Positions 1-11,661 of a stretch of DNA of 64,000 nt are shown piece by piece; the stretch's first letter is position 1, and the number at the start of each line of letters is the position of its first letter. The stretch lies in assembly GCA_027924585.1 (NCBI GenBank), contig BSBM01000994.1, positions 12,099,001 through 12,163,000 of the forward strand. Reading direction: 5' to 3'. The notes under the pieces were generated by a model. That model saw only the letters and a program-made list of their open reading frames with translations, ran no database searches and was not told the origin of the DNA. A program made the translations under genes and the position numbers. The DNA is from Larix kaempferi. Its lineage: Eukaryota > Streptophyta > Pinopsida > Pinales > Pinaceae.

Positions 1-304
1 GGCAGAGCGTGGAATCCACACAAACAGCTACCCAAATTAAGTGTTTAATAGATAAGTTTAATTAATGGGAATGATGTTTTTAATTTACAATATTAATCCA
101 TGAAAAAATTATCCATGGTTTTCTGTTTAAATTTCTGGATTTGCATAAAAAGAAGGAATTCATCAGTTGCTTGGTTAAATTCCTATACAAAAAAATTGGT
201 ACAAGTTTAACTCTGCAATTTGTTTGTTTTCTGATTAAATTTTTTGGTTTGAAATAAAAAAATGAAGTCACAAATTTTTGGGTTTAAATTTGTGTATAAT
301 TCTA
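1..304 (+). repeat. G1 5' LTR, left piece
   Basis: This stretch aligns by eye with about 12,568-12,872 in the 3' LTR. Both share the run from GGAGCGTGGAATCCACA through the GAAGTCACAAATTT stretch. The matching 3' LTR begins 0.9 kb earlier, so the window opens inside the LTR. The piece ends at the target site of the solo LTR. The small open frame on the minus strand here has no support as a gene. Confidence 0.82.
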
Positions 305-1535
305 TGTAATATCCTGAATTTTGAACTAACTATTTTTTATGTTATATTGGGTCCACAGCCCCAACACATATGATTTGGTTTGATTATTGGGCATAAGACC
401 TAGTGCATATGATTCATTTATTTTATAGATTTACATATTGGGTGTGGACCCTAACTGATGCATTATTGTTATATGTTGGGCAAGAAAGCCCTAATGAATT
501 GATTATGTGAATTGGGTACAAAACCCTAATATACTGAGATGACCTTTTGTTACATACTGTGCAGAGTGATGATTTACATGATCGACTTATATGATGTGTT
601 GAGCATGGACTTATGAACACACAGATGACCTACGTACTAAGCATAAGCCCTATAGGATTTCATTATTGTACTGGGTGTAAGCCTCGATGTACATTGAGTG
701 TTGGGAAGGATCCCTAGAGAACTCCAAGCTTGATAAATGAATAACGGATCCGAGGCCATTACATTCTAGATGTGCTTCACAACCACATTCTATGTACTAG
801 TGTTGAGAAGGATGCTCTAGAATTGCACTAGCGTAACGCCCATGTGAAGAGTGTTTAGTTAAAGCTCTGAAGAGCACTCAGGGTTACTTGATCTTAAAAG
901 TGTTGAGTCGAGAAGACTATGAATAACACTTCTATTAATCACGATTATTTAATTTTGTTAAATGAATAATTTTCTATTTATCATCAAGTACTGCGGAAAC
1001 TACCATGTTAAACGAGGGAATCCAACATGCAAGAGAGAGGTCTAGAGGTAACCAACCAAGCCAACTATCCAAGCTTACCATAACTAAACTATTGAATAAT
1101 TAAAGTTAATTGTTCTTATGGGAATAACATACATAAAGGCTAGGGATAAAATAGCTCTCCAAAGTGGATATTATTATTAATAATATTAATAATACTATTA
1201 TTATTACTTTCCTAAAAAGAAAAACATTTCTTATATATGTATATAACTATGGCATAGGGGTTATGCATGAAAGGACTCTCACATTAATATATACTATTAA
1301 GATTATTAATGGTATTATTATTTAATGTTAAATTTAGGAATAATATATAAATATTATTATTATTAATTATAAAATAACTTAAGTTACACCTAATTAACAA
1401 AAACCTCAGTCAAACTCCTAGTTGAACTAGGAGTAAATAATTAGTGAAATATCTTTTAAAGATATTACAATTCAAATTTAATTAAAATATTATTATTTTT
1501 CAAATAGTTATAATCTGTCCAAAACATAATTCACC

Positions 1536-1544
1536 TATAAAAAG
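1536..1544 (+). promoter_or_regulatory. TATA box of the solo LTR
   Basis: TATAAAAAG is preceded by CACC and followed by a purine-rich stretch and AGATCCCAAG. It sits about 1.2 kb into the LTR, which fits a U3/R boundary some 30 bases downstream. The equivalent place in the G2 LTR (minus strand, near 57.0 kb) has lost the leading TA and reads GTAAAAAGAG. Confidence 0.5.
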
Positions 1545-1941
1545 AGGGAAGATCCCAAGTGAAGGGGATCTTTCCCCATTATCATTCTCTTGTGGTAATA
1601 GAGGAGAATTACTCTGCGGAATTGTAACAACCTACCATGCATTATAGATCTGATCAGTAAACTACCTTAGGACCTCTACTTCTCTTGTTGCATGTTGGAA
1701 CCAGCTCGGGGGGATCCAGATAAGACCAAGAATGGTCTAAGGGTCATGGTTGGGTGGAATGTGGTAGTCCCAAAGTTATCCAGTTGAAAATCCATCCTAC
1801 AGGTCAACTAAATTCACACAGTTGTTTTCTTAATTAGTGTTTGGGTGTGCAGGTCCAGCAAGGAAAAATCCAGCTGCAAGAACCAGGTATGAACCATGAC
1901 CTATCCATTTTGTTTAAATAAATATCTAGGAAGTTAAAGTA

Positions 1942-1943
<2 letters not shown>

Positions 1944-2007
<64 letters not shown>
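1944..2007. repeat. (AT)n microsatellite
   Basis: An uninterrupted AT dinucleotide run of about 64 bases inside the solo LTR. No comparable run was seen at the matching place in the G2 LTR. Confidence 0.95.
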
Positions 2008-2010
<3 letters not shown>

Positions 2011-4558
2011 ATACTTAAGTTTTCAATACTCTATGAAATTTAATTAGTTCTATTATAGAGCAAGGGCCAAATTGGCATGGGCTCAGGTTTATTTTCTCAT
2101 GACCGCATTCAATTATTATTTATGTAAATTATTTTAAAGTATCTCTACCTTAAATATTTCAAAGGTCTAGCAGGGCTAGCTTTACTAGCCTGTGCTAGAC
2201 AACAATCTTTTCCAAGATTGAAGTATTAGGAATTTAAACTCTCGAAAAAACGTTAGAAATCACATTTCTTCCAAGTACCTGATTACTATGCTCATATTTT
2301 TACTTTTCCACTTATAAATTCAGGCTAGGATTTAATTCCTATAATTTCTTTTAATCCTTGAAAAGCAAATTCATACAAATCGTTGGACAAACCAAAAAAT
2401 AGATTAATAAACATACAGTTTCTCACTTCTTGGAAACCAACCCAAACAGAGTTTTAACAAAACGCAGGTCGAAACTTCAAATCCCATTATCCTCATTGTT
2501 TAAACATTGAATCGCAGGCATTTCTTGGATTAAGTACATTATGGAAAACCATGATAGCTACTGAAGATATCCTTTCGTTCCATAGTAAAACAAACAACAA
2601 ATACAAGTTCTCTATTTGCAGGATTCAACATTTAATACATCTCATCAAATTATTAACTAACTATGTATATGATAGACTTCCAGAAACGAGAAGAAACAAA
2701 AAATGCAGGCTAGGGTAACCACCCAGGTGGACAATGTTTTCACTAAGTCTTTTCAACCCCAGGTCTGAAATTACTTTTACACCTTCAATCCAAAACCCTG
2801 GCAAGTATTACTCTTCAACAAAAATCAAATCCACATCGAAAACAACAACAATACATTATATTTTACAAACTGACAACATTCCTGTAGACTAAAATTTAAA
2901 GGTGCGGGTCAAGAGGTCGAATCCCACAACCAACACTAGGATACATAGTATGAAAACCAAAGCAAATTTTCTAAGTCAAAACAACATATCTCCCATCAAG
3001 GGTTACGCAACATTTCTTTGGATTTAGACTAGAAACGAAAACATAGAGACCCTTATACCTTAAGCTTCCCAGGTTAAATTCAAAGGTCTATCTGCATTTC
3101 ATTAATACGAAACATTTCCAAAGAATTTATACAAATGAAATGACAGATATACCATAAACATCAATAGAGAAACCATAAACTTGATTTTATGCCAACGCTG
3201 GTGAAACCCAGTATTCCACTATTTCTTTCAAAACCCCATAGTTATCGTTTTCCACAAACAAGTCATCAGAAGCTTTGTAGAATCCATAGCTAGTCCATTG
3301 TACCAAAATGAAATGCTCATGGGTTATCCCGATCAAATAAAACTAGATAGATACATTATACACACATTGGTCCATCCAAAAGGTGAGCCAAAGGCATCAC
3401 GAAGTTCCATCTACAAACAGTGTAACTTAATTTCCCCATAGATATGACAAGAAGGAGTGACAATGGGTTTTAACCCTAGACTTACCATTTGATGCAAAGA
3501 CCAAGGTTTCACCCACCTGTAGCAACCAACGCTGAGCACACCATGACTCACACCTGCCAAGGGAGCATTGAAACAACCACAAGTTAAATATGAGATGAAG
3601 TAATTATACGCAGAATGGTTAAAATAAATATCAAAGAATGGGTTTATCGTTTACCTAATTGAGAGTCGTGAATAACCTCCATCGCATTACACCCTAGACA
3701 ACGGGCGCTCTGAGCATGAGCATAGCTCAGGTCGAGAGCACCTACAAACCATATGCAACAGAGAAACCCTCTCAACCAGGACAAACTACGAAGAGAATAT
3801 CAATGCAGAGGCATAAACTGAGGCATAAACCCCCTCCTCCAGCTGGCTACCATTTTCGATTTCATCATTTATTACACTCAACCACTTACATTACATTCCA
3901 ACTTTTAAACCAACATTATAGTTTTATTTCATAAGGGTTGTATGAAAATTAAGTTATCCCATGATTCTTTCCAAGGTTTTAAACCTTAACATGTTCTTAG
4001 ACCCTTAACACTTTAAGTCTTGCCCATGAATTTTGTTATGGGTAGCTGAAGGAGAAACCCTCACGTTCATACTTGCAAACAAGTTCCATTATGATGCATT
4101 AGCAAATTGCTAAGCAAGCCAGTGTGTCCCATTGTTTACTCTTACCTCTCAGAAGCTCTTCCAGTGGTATGTGTATCAACATCAAGTTACCCAAGGTATT
4201 TTAACCTCCCTTGACATGGTCCATCATACCTGAAGATACCAGTACAAACATTGTAAACAAAATCCACATACATCTGAACCTTAACAGTAAAAGAAGGGCC
4301 TTCAGTTCTACTCTAACATTTATGAACTTGTGCTAAAGATATAATTACATCAAATTTCCTTACTTCATCCCTTCCACAAGAGACTTAACTGGTGAAAATG
4401 GTTTACTTAGATTTTATATATAAGACCCTTATTGTTTCAAATAATGTACCAACAAAAATTCCCAGTACTAAAGTTAATTTTTAATACACCATCTATTTAG
4501 GCCTTTCAACAGCAATAGGAATTTTTATTTTTTCTTTTACTATTTTCGGGACATTACA
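2008..4558. other. Non-coding remainder of the solo LTR
   Basis: No gene is supported here. The short open frame at 3,716-3,934 is not shared with the G2 LTR. The last ~170 bases parallel the end of the G2 LTR, which places the whole stretch inside one LTR. Confidence 0.6.
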
Positions 4559-5995
4559 TTCTACCTTGTATTTGTTGAAATTTTATATATGATTAGAAAT
4601 GTAATTATGGGCAATTATTTTTCATAGATGAACGAGTTATAAATTATGGAAGTGAAGATGAATTTTGGGAATTTAAGTTTCTACTGTATGCATGCACCAT
4701 AGGAGCGATTTTGCATACCCATTACATGTGTTTTTCTTCCATATAATGTTTTGGGCATACCCAACCCATGTACATTCTCCATTGAAACATTTTTGTAATG
4801 TCCATTTAATTATTCTTTGCCAAAAAATGATTTTATCCCCAATAGTTGTAAATCAGGCCAAGAATCAATACTTAAGTGTTCCAGAATCTCAATATTAAAG
4901 GTCAAAATATATTTTTTATACTTAGCTGAAATTGCATGTTTTATGAACAATTTATATCTCATTAAATGATAGAAGAAAACTTAAAATATTATTACTCAAA
5001 TTTGGTGAATTTGAATTTCTGTCATAGTTCATTTTTGTCACAATTATCTCTGTCAGAATTCATTTTTGTCACAGTTATTTCTATCACAGTTCTTTTCTGT
5101 CATAGTTCAATTTTGTCACAATTTGTCTATCAGAATTCATTTCTACCACAATTATTTCTGTCACAGTTCATTATGTCATAGTTCGTTTTTGTCTCAGTTA
5201 CTTTTTTGTCATAGTTCATTTTTTGTCACAGTTCATTTCCATCTTAGTTCATTTCCTTCACAATTCATCTCCATTATAGTTCATCTCTGTCGCAGTTCAT
5301 TTCTATCACAATTCATCCCTGTCGCAATTCATCTTTGTCATAGTTCATATATGTCATAGTTAATACTGCATACTTCTCAGAAGCATGTTACTACACAGTT
5401 CTTAGGAAGGAATATATCGCACATTTATTTTTGTGTCATAGTTACCCCATGTCATAGTTATATTTGTGTCACGGTTACCCCTATGTCATAGTTATTTTTG
5501 TGTCATAGTTATTTGTGTCACGGTTATTTTTTTGTCATAGTTACGTTGTGTCACAGTTATTTGTGTCACAATTATTTTTGTGTTACAATTACCGCATGTC
5601 ATATTTATTTGTGTCATAGCTATTTTTGTGTCACAATTACCTTATGTCACAGTTATTTTTTTGTCACAATTATGCTATGTCATAGTTAATTTGTGTCACT
5701 GTGACCCCGTGTCATAGTTATTTGTATCACATATATTTTTGTGTCACAGTTACTTTGTGTCATAGTTCCTAGTAAGACATATATTGTTATACTTTAAACT
5801 ATACTAGAACAAAATATGTTGTGAATTATTGTTTGGCTTGTTGTAATGAATTCGATTCTATTTTGTGGATCTACTATGTTTCTGCTGAAATGTTTAACTT
5901 ACTAAGAATTTGTGATGCATTTTCTAACTATTATGCATGCAACTTTTTATTAAAATAAAATTGTTGTAAGACTATTATTACTTGGTGTTCATTGC
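4559..5995 (+). repeat. G1 5' LTR, right piece
   Basis: It resumes the LTR after the solo-LTR target duplication and parallels 12,873-13,819, including the TGTTTTGGGCATACCCAACC block. It then runs beyond the point where the 3' LTR is cut off, through a GT-rich tandem array, to an end near TTCATTGCA just before the PBS. The exact last base (5,991 or 5,995) is uncertain. Confidence 0.75.
5015..5770. repeat. Two adjacent short-period tandem arrays in the G1 LTR
   Basis: From about 5,015 to 5,365 an 18-20 base unit of the form GTCACAGTTCATTTCT repeats with variants. From about 5,430 to 5,765 a related unit of the form GTGTCATAGTTATTTTT takes over. The open frames at 4,966-5,181, 5,066-5,359 and 5,498-5,689 are by-products of the repeat (Cys-His-Ser runs) and are not genes. 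The 3' LTR carries the first array at 13,330-13,760. Confidence 0.9.
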
Positions 5996-5998
5996 AAA

Positions 5999-6012
5999 TT
6001 GGTATCAGATTT
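5999..6012 (+). other. G1 primer-binding site (initiator Met tRNA type)
   Basis: TTGGTATCAGATTTG follows the LTR end within a few bases. TGGTATCAGA is the usual complement of the initiator Met tRNA 3' end used by many plant gypsy and copia elements; the following bases have drifted. Confidence 0.7.
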
Positions 6013-6220
6013 GACGCCAGAACTCTTGGGCATTTTGGGTTTTTTATTATATCCTTGAATTGAATATAATATGATTGAAAGATAAAATAAATATGCATAT
6101 ATGAATTATGTTATGAACTAAAAATCATGGATTGAATTCTCATATTGCTAGTGACAACAAATTTTTCCAAGCCATCGTACTTAGAGATTGCCAGTAAAGT
6201 AGGTAAGCAGTGTTGAAAAG

Positions 6221-7440
6221 ATGGCAGAAGAACCGGAATTATCCAACTTTATTGAGGAAGTTGGCATGGGTGTTCAAAGAATTGAATATAAAGGTCATCA
6301 AACTGATATGGGAACAATGGAAGTATTCCAAACTTTGAAGGACATACAAATTGGGAATGGAGAAATTTTAGAGAGCCCGAAACAAAAAAACCAAATAAAT
6401 CAACAAGTGATGTAGAATCTGGTATAGTTACAAAATCATATGCAACATGTGACTTCCATTGTAAGAATGGAAAAAGAGGAATCAATGAACATAGGATTTC
6501 CTGATAGATATCAACATTCCAGGGATAAAGATGAAGGAAAAAAGGGGTTGCATTTCCAATATCAAACAATTGAAAGTCATAATGGGAATGGGATGCCTTA
6601 AATCCAACATGATACTCATCCCTGAAGGCATCAGAAGAAAAAACATGATGGAAATACATTACAGGGTGAACTTAGGAAAATTAAACCTCCCACATTCAGT
6701 GGGGAAAAATTTGGAGAAATTGCAGAGATATGGATTCTAGAAATGAATAAATATTTTCAATGAGATGATTGTTCTGATAATCAAGAAGCTCGCATTGCTA
6801 TATATAATATTCATGGAAAATATTACAGGTAGTGGAATCATCTGAAGGAGGTAGAAAATATGGATGAAAGGAAAATGTCATGGACGAATTTTCAAAGCTA
6901 TTTGAAGCATGAATACTTGTCTCAGCAATACTATGGAAATAAAATATAAGATTTCTTTGAACTCAGACTAGGAAATATGTCCATGGAAGAATATGAGAAA
7001 ATATCCCTAGAATTACTAAGCTATGTTGAATTTATTTAGGATGAAAAGGTTAATATTCAGTGATTTCTCAGTGATTTACCATCATTCTACAAGGACCAGA
7101 TAGCTTAAGATGAACCTCACAGTTTGAAGGAATGCATTGGGAAAGCTAAATGTTTGTATGAGAAAGGTAAAAGTAGACAAGATGTGCCTAAATTTTGGAA
7201 GTGTAAAATTAAATATAAGGAGGACCAGAGGAAAAAGGGGTTTAAGCTGCTTAATGTTGAACACGATCTATTTAATTCTTCCAAACATTCAAATATGAAA
7301 GGTGAATCAAGGGTGACTGAGTCTGCAGTACAAAAGAAACCATTTCAAGTTAAATGATGGAAATGTGGAGGTGACTAGTACCTCAGTAGTTACCCTCAAA
7401 GTAAAAACAAAGCTGCTAGTATGTATAATGTGCAAGAATA
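6221..7440 (+). pseudogene. gag: G1 gag remnant
   Basis: This would encode the capsid/nucleocapsid polyprotein that packages the element RNA in the cytoplasm. The ATG at 6,221 starts a 64-codon open piece. After frame changes, the capsid region follows at about 6,690-7,100, with a readable run around FELRLGNMSMEEYEK that matches the gypsy Retrotrans_gag pattern. A second open piece at 7,124-7,357 leads to a broken zinc knuckle (WKCGGD, then YLSSYP), where the first Cys and the His codon are lost, one to a stop. There are many stops and at least two frame changes. The assignment rests on the motif and on its place between PBS and protease. Confidence 0.7.
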
Positions 7441-7494
7441 TTCTACAGTGGGAGATGTTGTTATAAGCATTCCTCACATATATGTAGCTTTGGA

Positions 7495-7940
7495 TAGTAA
7501 CCAGGTATGATTAGATAATTTAAATTTTAATTGATTCTGGAGCTTCTTACAGTTATGTAAATAACAATAAGGGTAGAAGATGCAATTTGGTAAGCACTAA
7601 GCTACCTAAGCATAGAATCATACAATTGGCTACTAGAATGAAAATGAAAATTACTTCCATGGTCAAAGACTGTTGTTTTGAAATGAATGGGTGTCATACC
7701 AAATCTGATTTGGATAGCATTCCTCTTGGATCTTATGATGTGTTGATCAGAATGAATTGGATGGATATGTATTTTTCTATTTTGGACAAAAATACAGTTC
7801 AGATGAGGACAAAAATACAGTTCAGATAAACAAAATTCCAAGGCCAACTTCCATAAGACAAAATTTCATCCATGTAGATGAAGAAATATTTGAGGAAGGG
7901 GTGTTAGTTGTATTATATACATGTAGAGGAAATGGAAATT
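7495..7940 (+). pseudogene. G1 aspartic protease remnant
   Basis: A retroviral-type aspartic protease that would cut the Gag-Pol polyprotein. IDSGASYSYV at about 7,530-7,560 is the active-site loop (D-S-G). About 60 codons later, LGSYDVLIRMNWMD matches the C-terminal LGxxDVxxGMDWL motif of chromovirus proteases, with Gly and Asp replaced. The main open piece is 7,587-7,829. A short internal duplication (GGACAAAAATACAGTTCAGA, twice at 7,783-7,827) disturbs the end. It is flanked by gag and RT in the expected order. Confidence 0.75.
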
Positions 7941-7964
7941 GAAAAATAACCAAACTTGAATGAA

Positions 7965-8700
7965 CATCTGGTGTTGAAATAATTTGAGGATGTGTTCCAA
8001 GATGTACTCAGGTTACAACCAAAGCAAGACATTGACATTACAATTTATTTGGTTCTTGGAGCTGTGGCAACATACAAATATCCTTACAGAATGAGTACCC
8101 CACAGCCGAGGGAATTGAAAATGCAATTGGAAGAGTTATAAAAGAAGGGTTATATACGACCTAGTGTGTAACCATGGGGAGCGCCGACTCTATTTGTAAG
8201 AAAGAAGGATAGAACACTAAGATTTTGTGTATATTACAAACAACTAAGTAAAGCTACAATCAAGAACATGTATCCACTAACGAGGAGTGATGTTCTCTTT
8301 GATGAGTTGAGAGGGGAAAACGTATTTTCCAAGATTGATTTGAGATTCAGATATCACCAGGTGCACATAAAAGATGAGTACATTAGCCAAACTAATTTTA
8401 GAACCAGGTATAGGCATTAAGAATATATAGTATTTCCTTTCAGATTGAAAAATTTCACAAACACATTTATGTGTCTGATGAATTGTGTGTTTAAATAATT
8501 CTTGGACAAGTTCATTATAGCGTTCCTGGATAATATTTTTGTATATTCCAAATATGAAGAAGAGCATGAAGAGCATCTCCGTATTACTTTGCAGATTCTG
8601 AGAGAAATGAGATATATGCCAAACTTAGCAAATGTTCATTCTATCAGAAGCAACTCTTGTATTTGGGTCACATCATGTCTAAAGAGGGCATAGTAGTGGA
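7965..8700 (+). pseudogene. G1 reverse transcriptase remnant
   Basis: The RT would copy the element RNA into DNA. Recognisable in order are the YPYRMS stretch before [31 protein letters not shown] with RYHQV, FRTRYRH and the active-site block. That block reads FLDNIFVYS instead of the usual FLDD, because codon 8,532-8,534 is AAT; the second catalytic Asp is therefore lost. The common LCIDYRQL Asp is also changed to Tyr. Several in-frame TAA/TAG stops lie at former Lys, Gln or Trp codons. The last open piece ends at 8,693. Confidence 0.85.
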
Positions 8701-8879
8701 TCCAACAAAAATAAAATCCATACAAGAATGACATACTCTGAAAACTGTCACATAAGTAAGATCATATATGAGGCTTATAGGCAATTATTGAAGGTTTATA
8801 GAATCTTTCACTTGGAATGCAGATCAGATTACATCATTACAAAAGAAGGATGTGAAGTTCATCTAGAACAAAAGGTGTG

Positions 8880-9200
8880 AAGACAGCTTTATACTCTTGA
8901 AATAATTACTCACATGTGCTCCAATACTAAAAATTCTGGATCCATACCGACATTATGTGGTATGTATAGAAGCATCTCCAGAAGGATCCGGTGGATTTTT
9001 GATGTAAGATGGACATGTGATTTGTTATGAATCATGGAAGCTGAAGGAGAATGAAAAGAACTATGCTACTCATGATCTAGATTTAGCTACCATAGTTCAT
9101 GCACTCCATATGTGGAGGAATTATCTCATTGGGAATAGGTTTAAGTTAAATATGAATCATCATAGTATAAAATATTTTTTTAATCAGCTAGCATGTTCAA
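8880..9200 (+). pseudogene. G1 RNase H remnant, 5' part
   Basis: This is the RNase H domain that removes template RNA. LTCAPILKILD (about 8,913) precedes VVCIEAS (about 8,956-8,976), where the usual first catalytic Asp (VVCTDAS) is Glu. The run CYESWKLKENEKNYATHDLDLA then matches the KLNPAERNYPTHDLELLA type motif, and MNHHSIKYFFNQ matches TDHxSLKYxFxQ. The reading is then broken by an inserted element; the rest of the domain resumes near 9,985. Confidence 0.8.
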
Positions 9201-9981
9201 GCTAATGAGGGTCACTTTTGGCGCGTTAGATGCAATAAAAAATGAAAAATCAGGCATCCCTCAACTTACTTGGTTTTTTTTACATTCTTACACAAGATAT
9301 ATTGCTTCGAGTAAAAAATATGAAACACAGTAAATTGCGTCGCGTTTCCGAATATATAAGTTTTAAGTATTGAAAATTTACATAACTATGTCAAATTTCA
9401 TGTTTTCTAACAGTCACTTTTTATTTTTTTGGCAAATGATAAGGTATATGTTTTTGTGGGTGCAACCTTTCAATCCCTAAATGACGGTTTCGGGATACAA
9501 AAAATGGTATGCATCTATAGAACCCGTAGCACTAGTGTAGCACTATTTTTCCAAAATTTTTATTTTTTTTAATTATGTAAGTGATCAAACCTCGAGAGAG
9601 ATACGTCAAATGTGGGTGCAGCCTTTGAAGGTCTTAATGCAATTATTTCAACTTGGATTTTTTATAGCATGTAGAGGTCGGTGTCTTCTAGTGCAGCATA
9701 TATTTTTTTTTAAAATGGTTGTGAAATGAAAAGGTTACGGAATAAACACTAACAGTATGTTTTTTGACCAACGGAGTGATGAAACAAGAAAATTAGGAAA
9801 TAAATAGAAAATCTCAATATTTTTTTTTTAAATTACATATTTGGAGTCTGCATAAAAAATTCTATCTATGCCTAAAATTTTGTCAATAATGGTCACGTAT
9901 GTAATGCTGTAGAGAGCGGTGAAAAACATGCATATTTAGGTGCAGAATTGCACCTAAAGCGTCGCTCAACTTCATGCACAA
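9192..9981. mobile_element. ~0.77 kb Mutator-like or other DNA-transposon insertion in RNase H
   Basis: Between the FFNQ motif and the LNTRxARW motif of RNase H, which should be adjacent, there are about 780 non-coding bases. Possible 9 bp target duplications are CATGTTCAA (9,192-9,200) and CATGCACAA (9,973-9,981), 7 of 9 identical. The ends are loosely inverted: GGCGCGTTAGATGCAAT near the left end against the complement of ATTGCACCTAAAGCGTCGCT near the right. No transposase frame is present, so it would be non-autonomous. The family is uncertain; nine-base duplications suggest Mutator-like. Confidence 0.5.
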
Positions 9982-10130
9982 ACCCAACTGGCCTCACTTG
10001 AATACTAGGTAAGCAAGATGGATTGAATTTATGAATGAATTCAATTTTGAAATTGAGTACATAAAGGGAAAAGAGAATCGAGTGGCAAATGCACTTAGCA
10101 GAAGAAGTCAAATAATGTAAATTATAGCTA
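9982..10130 (+). pseudogene. G1 RNase H remnant, 3' part
   Basis: HLNTR, a stop, then ARWIEFMNEFNF and IEYIKGKENRVANALSR follow one another in one frame from about 9,999 to 10,107. This is the usual C-terminal end of the gypsy RNase H domain (NARQARWxEFL, GKENxVADALSR). It confirms that the preceding ~0.8 kb is an insertion and not part of the original gene. Confidence 0.8.
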
Positions 10131-10189
10131 TCAACAATTATAAATATGATTTAAAAATCATGTTACATGAGGCACTAAAAGCATATGAT

Positions 10190-11440
10190 ATTTATTTACA
10201 ATTTGTAGCAGCATTGTAAGCAAGCAACAAGCCTTTAAAATTTTCCAAATATGCATTTCACTAAATATGGAATTCTTCAATTTAATGACATAATTTATGT
10301 ACCAGCTAAAAATGAATTGAAGAAAGTTATATTACATGAAATGCACAATGTTCCTTATGGAGGTCATCTAGGGTATCAAAAGACAATGACATCAATTAAG
10401 AAAGAATTTTACTGTCCAGACATAAAGAAAGAAGTGGCTAGACTTATTGCTTAAAAGAAGAACATAGACATCCTAGTTTTCTACTCAATCCATTGTCTGT
10501 ACTGGAATGGAAGTGGGATGTGGTAAACATTGATTTCATGACAAAGTTACCTAGAACACTCAAGCAGAACGAGTCCATTATGGTAGTGGTTGAAAAATTG
10601 ACAAAGTCATCACATTTTGCTCCAATGCAATCAATATTTAAAGCAACTAACATCACATAAATGTATATGAGGGAAATTCCCAGGTTGCATGGTATTCAGA
10701 AAGCAATACTTTCGGATTGAGATCCAAATTTCACTTCAAAATTTTTGAAGGGGTTGTTCAAAGAATTTGGAACCAAAATAAACCTCAGTATATCTTATCA
10801 TCCACAAACGGATGGTCGGACTTAGCGATTAAATCAAATCACTGAGGAAATGCTTAGAATGTATGTAATGGACAAACCCAATAAATGGGAGGACTACCTA
10901 TACTTAGTGGAAATTTCCTACAATAAGAGTTACCAGGAATCATTGATGATGAGTCCATTTGAAGCATTATATGGTAGAAAATGTAATGTTCTAGTGAATT
11001 GGGACAAGCCATTGGAGAAGGTAATTGTTGGACCAAAATTTCTTCAAGAAATGGAACAAAAGATAACAAAGATCAAATAGAAATTGAAGGTATCTAAAGA
11101 CCGATATAGGAGTTATGGAGATAAAAATAAAATGCACAAAGAGTTTCAAGTTGACGACAAAGTGTTCCTAAAAGTTAGAGGAATAAAAATTTCATTACAG
11201 TTGGGTAACTGCAACAAGTTGGCCGCCATATTTTGTGGTCCATTTGAGATCCTAAGCATAATTGGATCAATATAATATGAGCTAGCTCTACTTCCTATGG
11301 TTAAAGTACACAATGTTTTTCATGTTTCATTATTGAAAAAGTTTGTTTATGATTCTAATCATGTACTTGATTGGTCTGTGCTATAAAAACTCGAATGGGA
11401 AATCCAAGTATAGCGAGTTTTCATATTAGATAGAAGGGTC
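10190..11440 (+). pseudogene. G1 integrase remnant
   Basis: The integrase would insert the DNA copy into the chromosome. The HHCC zinc-binding part survives as HEMHNVPYGGHLGYQK (about 10,338-10,382), but the two Cys are lost. In the catalytic core the first Asp is in NIDFMTKLP (about 10,530), and the second lies in SD-stop-DPNF (about 10,705). The catalytic Glu of the DGQTERVNQ motif is itself a stop: DGRT, TAG at 10,823-10,825, RLNQ. The following open pieces (10,850-11,080 and 11,084-11,275) hold MSPFEALYGRKC and the C-terminal NKLAAIFCGPFEIL motif. HNVFHVSLLKK ends the region. Confidence 0.85.
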
Positions 11441-11560
11441 AAGATACTCAGGAATATGATATAGGATAGGTAAAATCCCAATGGAACCATTACAATCCTA
11501 AAGAAGCGACTTGAGAAATGGAAGATGTGATGTGGGAAGAATACATGTAATTATTTTCAA
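11440..11560 (+). pseudogene. G1 chromodomain-like tail of integrase
   Basis: QWNHYNPKEAT, a TGA where Trp is expected, and EMEDVMWEEYM (about 11,476-11,550) match the aromatic/acidic core of the chromodomain that plant chromoviruses carry at the integrase C terminus. In the family it steers insertion to marked chromatin. This places G1 among the chromoviruses. Confidence 0.7.
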
Positions 11561-11644
11561 ATTTTGTAAATATGTAATGTAAATAAGTTTTGAAAAAAAT
11601 TTGTTGTATATTTTGGACAATGAAACACCGAGGACAGTGTAGAA

Positions 11645-11661
11645 TTTAAGGGAGAGGAGAA
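11645..11661 (+). other. G1 polypurine tract
   Basis: TTTAAGGGAGAGGAGAA lies directly before the TGTAACACCCC start of the 3' LTR. It primes plus-strand DNA synthesis in this class. Confidence 0.8.

Larger units (their letters stand above)
305..4558 (+). mobile_element. Solo LTR of a G2-type chromovirus (4,254 bp)
   Basis: The insertion starts TGTAATATCC and ends GGACATTACA, and is flanked on both sides by TTCTA (300-304 and 4,559-4,563). The empty site is preserved in the G1 3' LTR near 12,871, where AATTCT runs straight into TCCTTGCATTTG. Read 5'->3' it parallels the reverse complement of 54,024-58,312, the LTR of G2. Shared features are the repeated GGGCATAAGCC and TTGAGCATAAG motifs, the GCGGAAACTACC block, the TCATGGTTGGG block and the final CCCAGTACTAAAG block. 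There is no internal coding region, so unequal recombination between two LTRs is the simplest origin (inference). Confidence 0.85.

Noticed and set aside
3716-3934. 72-codon plus frame in the solo LTR
   Set aside because: Not conserved in the G2 LTR and without a motif.
4966-5689. Open frames with Cys-His-Ser runs
   Set aside because: They read through a tandem repeat in overlapping frames and have no independent support.
5015-5770. Regular short repeats considered as a CRISPR array
   Set aside because: Units are contiguous without unique spacers, vary in length, sit in an LTR, and the DNA is from a plant nucleus.
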